Part shown: in pieces, positions 1 to 8,611 of the stretch | Position numbering within the stretch: the first letter of the stretch is position 1 | Layout: each line of letters opens with the position of its first letter | DNA from: JASHVB01 sp035508435 | Lineage (GTDB): Bacteria > Pseudomonadota > Alphaproteobacteria > Acetobacterales > Acetobacteraceae | DNA: 64,000 nucleotides | Assembly: GCA_035508435.1 (NCBI GenBank) | Contig: DATJNA010000128.1 | Span: 1 to 64,000, forward strand | Direction of reading: 5' to 3' | Translations under genes and position numbers: made by a program | Notes under the pieces: model-generated | Database searches by the model: none | Seen by the model: the letters and a program-made list of their open reading frames with translations, nothing else | What the model was told of the DNA's origin: nothing

Positions 1-138
1 TGCCGAAGCCGCGCGTCCTTCACCCATGGCCCGAGCAGCGGTTCGCCGTCAAACACCCAAGGTGGGAGCCGTATGCGGGAAATCCGCCCGTACGGTTCTG
101 TGCGGGGGGCGCGCCGTAAGGCGCGTCCCTACCGCGAT
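1..138 (+). mobile_element. 3' end of a group II intron (domains V-VI)
   Basis: Positions 66-98 match the highly conserved domain V of bacterial group II introns: GAGCCGTATGCGG, a GAAA-type loop region, then CGTACGGTTC. Just after it, 110-125 form a CGCGCC-GTAA-GGCGCG hairpin consistent with domain VI, and an unpaired A near 131 could be the branch point. The exact 3' splice boundary is not defined by sequence alone and is placed at about 135-140. The maturase/reverse-transcriptase gene and the 5' domains would lie left of the window. The intron runs on the plus strand, 650 bp ahead of rpsB. Confidence 0.8.
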
Positions 139-621
139 TAAACTCTGAACAAGTCATCGCCGCGCCCGGTCTGGCTGTCGGCATGTCCCTGTCCGACATG
201 ATCATCTGGAGATCGGGGTTCTCAACCTGGATGTCAGTACAGCAAGGCTGACGGAATTCTACCGCCTCATTGATCACGCGACTTTCCAGCGTTTTGGCGC
301 CGCCCTTTGCCTCTGTCGCTTTGGTAGTGCGCTGTAGAGAGTTGTCATATCACACCGATATACCGGGATGACGCCATCCTGCCCCCGAGCTTTTGCCAAG
401 GCCTTGGCAGTTCCTCAATGGCGCTCCCGCAAAGACACGGTGACGCTCGAAGAGCCGGGCATGAAGTGCTGTGAGGCTGGGCAGCGCGGCGGCACGAAAC
501 TATCTCGAGCGGGCGAACGCACGGACGCTCTGGCGCCACACCGGCCGAGATCGGTTCCGCCGCTGCGGGGCCTCGCAATCACACGGGCTGGAACGACCGT
601 GTCGCCTAGCTTCTGTCGCAC
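139..621. other. Intergenic stretch between group II intron and rpsB promoter
   Basis: No recognisable gene. On the minus strand one frame stays open from about 360 down to the intron edge (residues such as TLESRVINEAVEF and DRDMPTARPGAAM read plausibly), with an alternative start in a neighbouring frame near 345. It could be the remnant of a gene that the intron interrupted in antisense orientation. I do not recognise the family. Confidence 0.3.
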
Positions 622-650
622 TTGCACCGTTTCGCCGCTTCCGCCATATC
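622..650 (+). promoter_or_regulatory. Candidate sigma70-type promoter of rpsB-tsf
   Basis: TTGCAC at 622-627 is followed, after a 17-base spacer, by CATATC at 645-650. The first hexamer is close to the -35 consensus and the second is a poor -10. It would leave a GC-rich leader of about 130 bases with several possible stems ahead of the S2 start, which fits the autogenous leader control known for rpsB in other bacteria. Assigned by eye. Confidence 0.35.
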
Positions 651-787
651 CCCGTCGCCGGACGGCCCGAGGCCGCCCGGTAATTCACACGCGGGGCATC
701 TTTCCCGGCCGCCACGGTCCGGGTTCCGGTGTCGCAGGACGCAGCCCCGCGGAGGTACAACCGGACGCGCGAAAGGAATCTGCCACC

Positions 788-1564
788 ATGGCGATGCCCG
801 AGTTCACCCTGCGCCAGCTTCTCGAAGCCGGCGTGCATTTCGGCCATCACACCCGCCGCTGGAACCCGCGCATGGGGCCGTACCTGTACGGCGTGCGCAA
901 CCAGGTGCATATCATCGACCTGCAACAGACGGTGCCGCTGCTCGATCGCGCACTCCGTGCCATCCGCGACGTCACCGCCGCCGGCGGACGCGTGTTGTTG
1001 GTCGGCACCAAGCGCGCCGCCGCCGAATACATCGCCGAGTCGGCCAAGCGCTGCGGCCAGTATTACGTGAACCACCGCTGGCTCGGCGGCACGCTGACCA
1101 ACTGGAAAACCATCACCGGCTCGATCAAGCGTCTGCGCCAGATCGAGGAACTGCTTTCCGGCGACACCGCCGGCCTGACCAAGAAAGAGGTGCTCGAGAT
1201 CACCCGCGATCGCGACAAGCTGGAACGCGCCCTCGGCGGCATCAAGGAGATGGGCGGCCTCCCCGACATCCTGTTCATTATCGATACGAACAAGGAAAAG
1301 CTCGCGGTCGAGGAGGCCAACAAGCTGCACATCCCCGTGGTGGCGGTGCTCGACAGCAACTCCGATCCCACCGGCGTCACCTATCCGGTGCCGGGGAACG
1401 ACGATGCGATCCGCGCAATTACCCTCTATTGCGACCTGGTCGCCGGTTCGGTGCTGGACGGCATCAGCGCGGAGATGGCGGCGTCGGGCGCGGATATCGG
1501 TGCGGTGGAGAACCTGCCTCCGGAAACCTTGCCGGAAGCGGAACTCGCCGAAGCGCATGCCTGA
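788..1564 (+). CDS. rpsB: 30S ribosomal protein S2
   Basis: Small-subunit ribosomal protein S2, which binds late at the neck of the 30S subunit and is needed for S1 binding. The 258-residue product begins MAMPEFTLRQLLEAGVHFGH and carries the S2 hallmarks HHTRRWNPRM, the FVGTKR-like LLVGTKRAA, YYVNHRWLGGTLTNW, and the C-terminal VDSNSDPTGVTYPVPGNDDA-type segment. The open frame extends far upstream, but conservation starts here and an AAGGA motif lies about 10 bases before the ATG. A second ATG two codons in (794) is the only real alternative. It is followed 12 bp later by tsf, the classic rpsB-tsf operon. Confidence 0.97.
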   Translation: MAMPEFTLRQLLEAGVHFGHHTRRWNPRMGPYLYGVRNQVHIIDLQQTVPLLDRALRAIRDVTAAGGRVLLVGTKRAAAEYIAESAKRCGQYYVNHRWLGGTLTNWKTITGSIKRLRQIEELLSGDTAGLTKKEVLEITRDRDKLERALGGIKEMGGLPDILFIIDTNKEKLAVEEANKLHIPVVAVLDSNSDPTGVTYPVPGNDDAIRAITLYCDLVAGSVLDGISAEMAASGADIGAVENLPPETLPEAELAEAHA

Positions 1565-1576
1565 AGGGAGCGACCC

Positions 1577-2488
1577 ATGCCGGAGATCACGGCTGCCCTG
1601 GTGAAGGACCTGCGCGAGAAGACCGGCGCAGGCATGATGGACTGCAAGAAGGCACTCACCGAGACCAACGGCGTGCTGGAAGACGCAGTGGATTGGCTGC
1701 GCAAGAAGGGCCTTGCCGCGGCGGCCAAGCGTTCCGGCCGTGTCGCCGCCGAGGGCCTGATCGGCGTCGCCTCCGGCCCCGGCGTCGCGGCGATGGTGGA
1801 GGTGAATGCGGAAACCGACTTCGTGGCCCGCAACGAGCAATTCCAGGCCTTTGTCGAGGCGGTGGCGAAGCTGGCTCTTACCATCGGCGACGACGTGGAG
1901 TCGATCAAGTCGGCGCAGTACCCCGACACAGCGATTACGGTCGCCGATCAACTCACCCAACTCGTCGCCACCATTGGCGAGAACATCACCATTCGCCGCG
2001 CCAGGCGGATGAGTGCGCGGGACGGTGTGGTGGCAACCTACGTGCACCAGGCGCTGCGGCCGGGGCTCGGCAAAATTGGCGTCCTGGTCGCGCTGAAGGG
2101 CCCGGGCGAACTGGACGTGCTGACCAGGCTCGGCCGCGAGGTTGGTATGCATGTCGCCGCGGCGCGCCCACTGTCGCTGGATGTCGCCGGCGTCGATCCC
2201 GTCGCGCTGGAACGCGAGAAGGCGATTCTGGTGGAGCAAGCACAACAATCCGGCCGGCCTCCGGCGATCATTGAGAAGATGGTCGAGGGGCGCATCCGCA
2301 AGTTCTACGAAGAAGTCGTGCTTTTGGAGCAGGTGTGGGTACATGACGGCGAAAGTCGGGTAAAGGCGGTGCTGGACAAGGCCGGCGTTATGTTGCTCGG
2401 CTTCGAGCGCTTCTTGCTCGGCGAGGGCATCGACAGACCGCAAGGCCCTGATTTCGCCAGCGAAGTTGCGAAGACGGCGGGGCGCTAG
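1577..2488 (+). CDS. tsf: Translation elongation factor Ts
   Basis: Guanine-nucleotide exchange factor for EF-Tu: it binds EF-Tu-GDP and releases GDP in the cytosol. The 303-residue product starts MPEITAALVKDLREKTGAGM and contains the diagnostic TGAGMMDCKKAL segment, the VAAEGLIG motif and NAETDFVARN, all in the N-terminal exchange region, then two alpha/beta core subdomains and the usual KFYEEVVLLEQ stretch. Length is typical. A GGGAG ribosome site sits about 7 bases upstream of the ATG. It is cotranscribed with rpsB, and the unit ends at the terminator at 2561. The pyrH-frr pair that often follows is absent. Confidence 0.97.
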   Translation: MPEITAALVKDLREKTGAGMMDCKKALTETNGVLEDAVDWLRKKGLAAAAKRSGRVAAEGLIGVASGPGVAAMVEVNAETDFVARNEQFQAFVEAVAKLALTIGDDVESIKSAQYPDTAITVADQLTQLVATIGENITIRRARRMSARDGVVATYVHQALRPGLGKIGVLVALKGPGELDVLTRLGREVGMHVAAARPLSLDVAGVDPVALEREKAILVEQAQQSGRPPAIIEKMVEGRIRKFYEEVVLLEQVWVHDGESRVKAVLDKAGVMLLGFERFLLGEGIDRPQGPDFASEVAKTAGR

Positions 2489-2560
2489 CGGCGCCAACGC
2501 AGCCTGTTCCAGTCATCAGGCAATCGTGATGGGTGTATCCCGTCACTGAAACTGCCATCA

Positions 2561-2596
2561 GGGCGTGCCGTTCCGGAAATGGCCACGCCCTTTTTT
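2561..2596 (+). terminator. Rho-independent terminator after rpsB-tsf
   Basis: GGGCGTG (2561-2567) pairs with CACGCCC (2584-2590), and the stem is followed directly by a TTTTTT run. This is the only textbook intrinsic terminator seen in the window. It lies 73 bp past the tsf stop codon. Confidence 0.85.
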
Positions 2597-2983
2597 CTCC
2601 TGTCACTCGCGAGCAATCCATTGCGGCTCCACTAGCTGGCTGCCCGACCTCCAGTGGGCCGGGGCTCTGGCGAGCGGAGCAAGTGCGCGCAGCATGAAGG
2701 GGCAGCAATCAGGCGGCGCGGCAATGCACCTGGGTGATGTGCTTGCGCGCGAGCAGGTTGTCGGCGGCATCGATCCTTCTCAGGCCGGAAGCGGGGCCGT
2801 CGGCTGGCATCCTGCCGCTGTCCGTTGCGATTGGTCCCGCAGACCAATTCCTGGCTGGCGTCTGGGTGGCGCTGCGGCGCATAACGCACCGAGGCTCGCG
2901 GCGGGACAGCGGCTCGGCGCTATGCCACGAATACCGGCGAGAGTTGGCCATAACGATGAATGACAGGCTTGACAGGGCATCAG
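2597..2983. other. Intergenic region, no gene seen
   Basis: The short frames here on both strands lack ribosome sites and family resemblance. No repeat or clear regulatory site was found apart from the terminator just upstream. Confidence 0.5.
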
Positions 2984-3628
2984 ATGAGCGGGGAATCGGA
3001 GCAAAGGCGTTTCAACGACGTGATTACCTCGGTCGCCGAGCTCGAAGCGGTGCTGGGGGTGCCAAACGAGCGCGTCGCACGCAAGGCGATCGACCGGCTT
3101 GATGCCTATTGCCGCCGCTTCATCGCGCGCTGCCCGTTCGTCTTGGTCGCGTCCGCGGACGCGAGCGGGACCATCGACGTGTCACCGAAGGGAGATCCGC
3201 CCGGGTTCGTGCTGGTGCTGGATGACAAGACGCTCGCCATTCCGGAACGGCCGGGCAACCGGCGGGCCGACACGTTCCGCAATCTGCTGCAGAACCCGCG
3301 CGTCGGCGTGATCTTCCTGATCCCGGGCAAGCGCGAGACGCTGCGCGTGAGCGGCCAGGCGCAAGTCGTGCGCGATCCGGATCTACGAGAGGCGATGGCG
3401 ATCGGTGGCAGGGTGCCGGACCTGGCGCTGGTCGTGTCGGTACAGGAGGCGTTCTTTCATTGCTCCAAATGCATGATCCGATCGCATCTCTGGGAGCCGG
3501 ATGCCTGGCCGACGTTGGACGGCCTTCCGAGCCTGGCCGAAGCGGTGGTCGCGCACGCAAAGCTGAGCAACAGCGTTGCGGAGATCCAGGGCTTCGTCGA
3601 TACCGACGAGCGGACGCGGCTGTATTGA
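2984..3628 (+). CDS. Pyridoxamine 5'-phosphate oxidase-family protein
   Basis: A 214-residue split-barrel flavin/FMN-type protein of the PNPOx-like superfamily, closest by eye to the MSMEG_1061 subgroup. Core residues are visible: FVLVASADASGTIDVSPKGDPPGF (first beta strands and the DVSPKGD turn), a LAIPERPGNRRADTFRNLL segment and VGVIFLIPG. The cysteines in FFHCSKCMIRS are a subgroup feature. The substrate is unknown; relatives include F420- or FMN-dependent reductases and haem-binding proteins. The frame could start at 2960, but residues before MSGESEQ look non-conserved and neither start has a strong ribosome site. It stands alone. Confidence 0.8.
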   Translation: MSGESEQRRFNDVITSVAELEAVLGVPNERVARKAIDRLDAYCRRFIARCPFVLVASADASGTIDVSPKGDPPGFVLVLDDKTLAIPERPGNRRADTFRNLLQNPRVGVIFLIPGKRETLRVSGQAQVVRDPDLREAMAIGGRVPDLALVVSVQEAFFHCSKCMIRSHLWEPDAWPTLDGLPSLAEAVVAHAKLSNSVAEIQGFVDTDERTRLY

Positions 3629-3826
3629 TCGGCCCGGCGAACCGGCACAGGCGCGCCGATGTTGGCACGGCCCCAAGCCTAAAGATCGTCGCGGGCCGTG
3701 CGGCCCCAATCGCAGGCGCTGCGACAATTCTAGCTCGGTGACGCTTCCTCCAGCTCGCATCGGCCCTGGTGAGTAGTATACTCCGTCATGCCGCTTCGGC
3801 GTCGCGGGGATGGCACCCTGCCAAAA

Positions 3827-4891
3827 TCAGTCCAGCAGCCACGAGGCTGCACTGGCTTGCGCGATCTGCCGCACCTGGTTCAGCAGCCCGGCCCCGACCG
3901 GGATCCCGTCGCGCAGTCGCTTGTCCGCATTGTTCCATTGTGGATCTCCTGCCACCATCACTGGCTGGGCCGGATCCACCGGCTTGGTCGCACGCAGGTC
4001 GTTGCAGAACCGCGTGACATCGCCGGTGAAATCAGCGGGATCGCGGAACAAGCCGGGATCAATGGCGATGAAGCAGTGGCCGATATCCATGCCTTGCGGC
4101 TTTTTGGTATGCATCGGATCGGTGATCAGCGTCGCCCCCGACAGGCAAGACCCGAGGATGTTTACCATCGCGGCCAGTCCATAGCCCTTGTAGCTGGAGT
4201 TCTCCGGCGAGCCACCGAGCGAGGTCAGGAATCCGCCCTTCTCGCGCGCTTCCAGCGGATCGGTGCTGGGCAGACCATCTTTGTTCAGCACCCAACCGGG
4301 CGGGCACGGCAGGCCTTCGTTGGCCTTGTTGCGAATACGGCCGGCGGCGACCGTCGTCGTTGCCATATCGAGCAGGAAGGGACGGCCACCAGCGGTGGGC
4401 GCGGCGAAAGACCAGGGGTCAGTGCCGAGCTTTGCCTCCTTGCCGAAGGTTGGCGCCACCTGAATGCTCGAAGCACTCGTGCAGGCCATGCCGATCAGTC
4501 CGGCGTTCGCGGCCATCAGCGTGTAATAGCCAGTGGCGCCGAAATGCGCGGAATTGCGCACCGCGGCGATCGCCATGCCGGACTGCTTCGCCTTGTCGAT
4601 CGCGACTTGCATGCCGAAACGTGCCGGCACGTGGCCAAGCCCGCCGTCGCCATCCACCAGCGCGGAGACCGGCGTCTCGCGCACGATACGCGGCCGCGCA
4701 TCCATCTTCGCGCGGTTGTTGCGGCGCAGCCGGTCATAGCCGGGGAGCATCGACATGCCATGACTGTCGACGCCATGAAGGTCGGCCCAGGACAGGATAT
4801 CGGCGGTGGCTTCGGCATTATCCTCCGGCATCCCCCAGGCCAGCAGGATGGCTTTGATCTGCGCGCGATGGGTTTCGTATGGGGCGGGCAT
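3827..4891 (-). CDS. Malate/L-lactate dehydrogenase family oxidoreductase (Ldh family)
   Basis: NAD(P)-dependent 2-hydroxyacid oxidoreductase of the malate/L-lactate/sulfolactate family, which has a non-Rossmann fold unrelated to ordinary lactate dehydrogenase. The 354 residues include the signature ADLHGVDSHGM near residues 37-46 (conserved His44), RNSAHFGATGYY in the middle, and SSYKGYGLAAMVNILGS toward the C terminus. Length is usual for the family. It lies 30 bp downstream of an alpha/beta hydrolase on the same strand, so the two are probably cotranscribed and may act on the same hydroxy-acid ester or lactone. The substrate cannot be assigned. Confidence 0.9.
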   Translation of the reverse strand: MPAPYETHRAQIKAILLAWGMPEDNAEATADILSWADLHGVDSHGMSMLPGYDRLRRNNRAKMDARPRIVRETPVSALVDGDGGLGHVPARFGMQVAIDKAKQSGMAIAAVRNSAHFGATGYYTLMAANAGLIGMACTSASSIQVAPTFGKEAKLGTDPWSFAAPTAGGRPFLLDMATTTVAAGRIRNKANEGLPCPPGWVLNKDGLPSTDPLEAREKGGFLTSLGGSPENSSYKGYGLAAMVNILGSCLSGATLITDPMHTKKPQGMDIGHCFIAIDPGLFRDPADFTGDVTRFCNDLRATKPVDPAQPVMVAGDPQWNNADKRLRDGIPVGAGLLNQVRQIAQASAASWLLD

Positions 4892-4921
4892 TCGAGGCTC
4901 CTTGGGTATGCCGTGCGTTCG

Positions 4922-5734
4922 TTATGTGTGGCCGCGGCGGGCGATGAAATCCAGCGTCGCATCTGCGCTGGCGTCGGCATGCGTGGCGGCGACGTGGTAT
5001 GAATCGCCCGCCAGAACACGCAATTCCGAATCGGGAATCTGCTGCTGCCAGGCGCGAGTTTCCTCGACCGAGCCGAGCGCGCTTTGTTGCGTGACGATCA
5101 CCAGCGTCGGGCATGCGATCTTCGGCAGGTCGCCGCGGATATCGGCCGCCGCGATCGGCCCCATGAATCCGATCTGTGTCGACGCCGCCGTGCGGCCCAT
5201 ATAGTCGGTCCACCAGCTCACGCCCTCCGGCGGAAAGTCGCCGCCCAGCCGCGAGGCCATGTTCTGCTGCGCCCACCAGGCAACGCCGCGGGCTTCGAAA
5301 TCGCTGATCAGGCCCGGCACACGCTCAGCCGCGCCGACACGGAACGGCGGCGGCGTGCCGACCACGGTCAGCGTGATCACCCGCTCCGGCCGGCGCGCCG
5401 CAAAGGCACGCGCGATGGTGCCGCCGATCTTGGCACCGACCAGATGAAAACGCGCGATCCCAAGATGATCCATCAGCCCACAGAAATCGCCGACCAAACC
5501 ATCCAGGCTCCAGGGATAGTCGCGCGGCATCGGCGTCGATTGGCCGAAGCCGCGCATATCGGGCCGCACCACGCGGAACTGCCGCGCCAGTTTCGGCACC
5601 CACGCGTACCAGGCGCGTCCGCTCTCGGCGTTGCCGTGCAGCAGCAGGATCGTTTCCGGCTGGCGCCAGGGATCGGTGAAATCGTCGATCTCGTAATGCA
5701 TGTCGAAATCGGCGGAAGGTCGATAGCTCGGCAT
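4922..5734 (-). CDS. Alpha/beta hydrolase-fold protein with Lys at the nucleophile position
   Basis: The 270-residue alpha/beta hydrolase fold is recognisable from LLHGNAESGRAWYAW (oxyanion-hole HG, residues 31-45), VVRPDMRGFGQSTP (55-68) and a C-terminal GDSYHVAA with the expected catalytic His247. At the nucleophile elbow, where GxSxG is expected, the sequence reads G100-A-K-I-G104, so serine is replaced by lysine, and no clear acid follows strand 7 (TQQSALGS). It may therefore be a non-hydrolytic member or use other chemistry. Start chosen at 5734 because AGGAG lies 8 bases upstream; the open frame runs on to 5827. Upstream partner of the Ldh-family gene. Confidence 0.85.
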   Translation of the reverse strand: MPSYRPSADFDMHYEIDDFTDPWRQPETILLLHGNAESGRAWYAWVPKLARQFRVVRPDMRGFGQSTPMPRDYPWSLDGLVGDFCGLMDHLGIARFHLVGAKIGGTIARAFAARRPERVITLTVVGTPPPFRVGAAERVPGLISDFEARGVAWWAQQNMASRLGGDFPPEGVSWWTDYMGRTAASTQIGFMGPIAAADIRGDLPKIACPTLVIVTQQSALGSVEETRAWQQQIPDSELRVLAGDSYHVAATHADASADATLDFIARRGHT

Positions 5735-6032
5735 GGCCCGCTCCTGCCCTGATGTCTTACGGTTGTTGTCGGCGCGCAGCCTTGCGCGCGCCGCAGCTTC
5801 CGGCAAGGCCGACGCCGGCGGCAACACGAAACAGTAGGTGGCTGCCCCGTTCAGCCCACCCCACGGCCGAGCTTCGCCAGGTCGACGGCGTCTTGCGGGC
5901 GATCGTCACCCCGGAACATCACGATCGACGATATAGCCATTCCAATCTGCTCCGCTGCCGCCGATGTCCCAGCCTTGCGCGGCGATGTCATTCCGGCAAG
6001 GTTGAAGGGACGCGGCAGGCAGGAGAACGGTC

Positions 6033-6857
6033 ATGGCGGAAGCGGCGGAACTGATGCGATCTCGATTCGGCATCGATGTCGCGGGAGCCGAGGTCCCCGA
6101 CGCTGTTGCCCCGCTGCTGGACCGCCGCGTGGTGCGCCGCTACCGCGACGAGCCTGTCTCGGATTCCTTGCTTGATGCGCTGCTGGCTGCAGCGCAGTCC
6201 GCGCCGGCAAAATCCGATCTGCAGCAATACAGCGTCGTGGTGATGCGCGATGCCGCGCACATCAAGCAGATCGCCGACTGGATCGGCACCATGGACTGGA
6301 TCGCCACCGCCCCGGTGTTCCTGGTATGGTGCGGTGACATGCGGCGCGGCCAGCGCCTGTGCGACATGCATGGAATGCCGCACGCCAACAACAACCTCGA
6401 CACATTCCTCAACACCGTAGTCGATTGCACGCTGGCCATGGGCCAGTTCATGGTGGCAGCCGACGCACTTGGCCTCGGCACTTGCCCCATCTCCTATGTG
6501 CGCAGCCACATTGAGAAGGTGTGCCCGCTGCTCGGCTTGCCTCCCGGCGTCTATCCGGTGGCGGGGCTGACGGTGGGCTGGCCGGTGTTCCGCCGCCCCG
6601 TCTCCATGCGGCTGCCGCCATCGGTGGTGGTGCATCGCGAGCGTTATGACGACGCGGCGATGCCAGACGACGTGCGCGCGTACGACGAACGCCGCCGCAT
6701 CCGCGAGCCGATCGCCGCCGCCAGCCTCAAGAATAACGACGTCTATCCGTCGCGCGATGGCGTGGGCTGGAGCGAGAATGTCGCGCGCCAGCTTTCGGTG
6801 CCGGAACGCTTCGGCTTCGCCGCCTATCTGAAGACCCGGGGATTCGAACTTGCCTGA
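6033..6857 (+). CDS. Nitroreductase family protein
   Basis: FMN-dependent NAD(P)H oxidoreductase of the nitroreductase superfamily, 274 residues. Visible features are the N-terminal RRVVRRYRDEPV motif (RRSxRxFxxxPV type) that contacts FMN phosphate, SAPAKSDLQQYSVVV (SPSxxNxQPW equivalent), the central GQFMVAADALGLGTCPI helix and GLTVGWP near the flavin. Members reduce nitroaromatics, quinones or flavins; the physiological substrate is not evident. The downstream NUDIX gene overlaps it by 8 bp, so the two are translationally coupled. Confidence 0.88.
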   Translation: MAEAAELMRSRFGIDVAGAEVPDAVAPLLDRRVVRRYRDEPVSDSLLDALLAAAQSAPAKSDLQQYSVVVMRDAAHIKQIADWIGTMDWIATAPVFLVWCGDMRRGQRLCDMHGMPHANNNLDTFLNTVVDCTLAMGQFMVAADALGLGTCPISYVRSHIEKVCPLLGLPPGVYPVAGLTVGWPVFRRPVSMRLPPSVVVHRERYDDAAMPDDVRAYDERRRIREPIAAASLKNNDVYPSRDGVGWSENVARQLSVPERFGFAAYLKTRGFELA

Positions 6858-7503
6858 AGATCACGCGCACCACACGGAACTGCTGGACCAATCGGAAGCG
6901 CCGCGGCCAGGCGTGGTGCAGCCGCGCCACGCCGCGAGCCTGGTGGTGCTACGGCAAGACGGGGGCGCATCGAGCGTGCTGATGGGCATGCGCGGCGCCA
7001 AACATCGTTTCATGCCGAACCGCCTGGTGTTCCCGGGCGGCGCCGTGGACCGCGCGGACCTGGACGCAGCCTGCGCCACGCCGCTCGCACCGCACACCGA
7101 GCGGTTGTTGCGCAAGGCCGCCAACGAGCGCCTGGCCCGCGGCCTCGCCGCGGCAGCAGCGCGCGAATTGGAAGAAGAGACAGGGCTGACACTGGGCACG
7201 CCGCCGCGTCTGAATGGGCTGGAGTATCTGTGCCGCGCGGTGACGCCAGCGAACAGTCCCATCCGTTTCAATGCGCGCTTCCTGTTGGTGTCTGAGGCCG
7301 AAGTCGCAGGCACATTGGGCGGCGACGGCGAGTTGGAGAACCTTCGCTTCTACGGCTTGCAGGAGGCGCTTGGGATCGATCTGGCCGGCCCCACCCGGAT
7401 GGTACTTGAATGTGTGCGTGTCTGGCTGAGCCTGTCGCAACACGAGCGACGCGCCGTCATCCACACACCGCTGTTGCGCGACCGTGGGCCTCGGATGGAA
7501 TAG
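6850..7503 (+). CDS. NUDIX hydrolase
   Basis: Nucleoside-diphosphate-linked hydrolase, 217 residues, cytosolic. The NUDIX box core ARELEEETGL is clear, and FPGGAVDRADLD precedes it after a long insertion, giving the expanded arrangement seen in NUDT7/NUDT19-like CoA or nucleotide-sugar hydrolases rather than in MutT. The translation start is TTG at 6850, inside the last codons of the nitroreductase, with a GGGG stretch upstream. Coupling to a flavoenzyme gene could suggest a role in cofactor clean-up (ADP-ribose, CoA or FAD species), but that is inference. Confidence 0.87.
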   Translation: MPEDHAHHTELLDQSEAPRPGVVQPRHAASLVVLRQDGGASSVLMGMRGAKHRFMPNRLVFPGGAVDRADLDAACATPLAPHTERLLRKAANERLARGLAAAAARELEEETGLTLGTPPRLNGLEYLCRAVTPANSPIRFNARFLLVSEAEVAGTLGGDGELENLRFYGLQEALGIDLAGPTRMVLECVRVWLSLSQHERRAVIHTPLLRDRGPRME

Positions 7504-7548
7504 CCTACGCTGCCCGCGCATTGATCAGCGCATCAAAACGCTTCCGCC

Positions 7549-8595
7549 TCACGCCCCTCGCAATGGCACCAGGTGCGATAGGAAGATCTCCGCGCAGGCG
7601 CGCCACGAAAATCGCTCCGCATGCGTCCGGCATGCGGCGCGATCCGCCTCGAGCGCCTCCAGCGCCGCCGCGCGTAGATCCTCGCTTGTCGCACCAACCT
7701 TGCCGACCGCGTCGGCCAGCACGTCCCTGGGTCCGGTGACGGGATAGGCCGCCACTGGCGTACCGCAGGCGAGCGACTCCAGCAGCACCAGCCCGAACGT
7801 ATCGGTCAGCGACGGGAACACGAACACGTCCGCCCCGGCATAGGAGCGCGCCAATGTCTCACCATACCGCGGGCCGGTGAACAACACCTTCGGATAGTCG
7901 CGCCGCAGACTGCTAAGCTGCGGCCCGCCGCCTACCACCACTTTCGAACCCGGCAGGTCCAGGTCCAGGAACGCCGTGATGTTCTTCTCTACCGCGACGC
8001 GGCCGACATAGAGAAACACGGGGCGCGGCACTTGCCAGTCCTCGCGCGGCTCCGGCTGGAACAAGGAAAGGTCGACGCCGCGGGTCCAGGGGCGAATGTT
8101 GCGGAAGCCACGGCTCAGGAGTTCCTCGCGCAGGCTGGCAGTGGCGACCATGGTACCGGAGCCCGCGCCGTGGAAGCGACGCATCCAGGCGTAGATCGGC
8201 GCCACAGGCACGTGCGTGCGTGCGTGGATGTATTCGGCGAAGCGCGTGTGGAATGCGGTAGTGAACGCCATGCCGCGCCGCCGCGCCCAGCTTCGCGCCG
8301 CCATGCCCAGCGGACCTTCCGTCACGATGTGCAGCGCGTCCGGACCGAACGCCTCGATCATGCGGATCAGCCGCCGCCGCGGCAGCAGCGATAGTGCGAT
8401 GTCGGGGTAGGTGGGGCAGGGGATGGTGCGGAATCGGTCCGGACCGATCACTTCCACCACATGGCCCATGGCGCGCAACTCTGCCACCACCGTGGTCATC
8501 GTGCGCACAACGCCGTTCACCTGCGGCGTCCAGGCGTCGGTGACGATCAGGACACGATGCGAAGGCGCAAGCGGCAGCATGGGCTCCGCGATCAC
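7549..8595 (-). CDS. agt: Agt-like family 4 glycosyltransferase, probable diacylglycerol glycosyltransferase
   Basis: GT-B fold glycosyltransferase, 348 residues. The N-terminal domain shows VLIVTDAWTPQVNGVVRT (residues 14-31), and the C-terminal GT4 donor domain shows FLYVGRVAVEKN and the E-x7-E type stretch DTFGLVLLESLACGTPV. It follows a PlcP-like phosphoesterase by 16 bp, the plcP-agt arrangement known from phosphate-starved alphaproteobacteria, where Agt puts glucosyl or glucuronosyl groups on diacylglycerol to replace phospholipids. Family membership is certain. The lipid acceptor is inferred from context; GT4 mannosyltransferases of lipid carriers look similar. Confidence 0.75.
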   Translation of the reverse strand: MIAEPMLPLAPSHRVLIVTDAWTPQVNGVVRTMTTVVAELRAMGHVVEVIGPDRFRTIPCPTYPDIALSLLPRRRLIRMIEAFGPDALHIVTEGPLGMAARSWARRRGMAFTTAFHTRFAEYIHARTHVPVAPIYAWMRRFHGAGSGTMVATASLREELLSRGFRNIRPWTRGVDLSLFQPEPREDWQVPRPVFLYVGRVAVEKNITAFLDLDLPGSKVVVGGGPQLSSLRRDYPKVLFTGPRYGETLARSYAGADVFVFPSLTDTFGLVLLESLACGTPVAAYPVTGPRDVLADAVGKVGATSEDLRAAALEALEADRAACRTHAERFSWRACAEIFLSHLVPLRGA

Positions 8596-8611
8596 ATCCC
8601 GAGCGAGTGTA

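Noticed and set aside
368..1564. Long frame giving a 398-residue form of S2
   Set aside because: Similarity to S2 begins at 788, where a ribosome site is present; the extra residues are non-conserved.
500..2497. 665-codon antisense frame over rpsB-tsf
   Set aside because: Shadow of strong GC codon bias in rpsB and tsf; residue composition (His/Arg/Gly-rich) is that of an antisense frame.
2709..2951. 80-codon minus-strand frame in the gap after tsf
   Set aside because: No ribosome site, no family resemblance, Arg/Ala-rich composition of chance frames in GC-rich DNA.
3788..5002. 404-codon plus-strand frame over the Ldh-family gene
   Set aside because: Opposite-strand shadow; no family resemblance.
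6825..6860. tRNA-like GGGGATTCGAACTTGCC
   Set aside because: Only a T-arm-like string within the end of the nitroreductase gene; no acceptor or anticodon stems.
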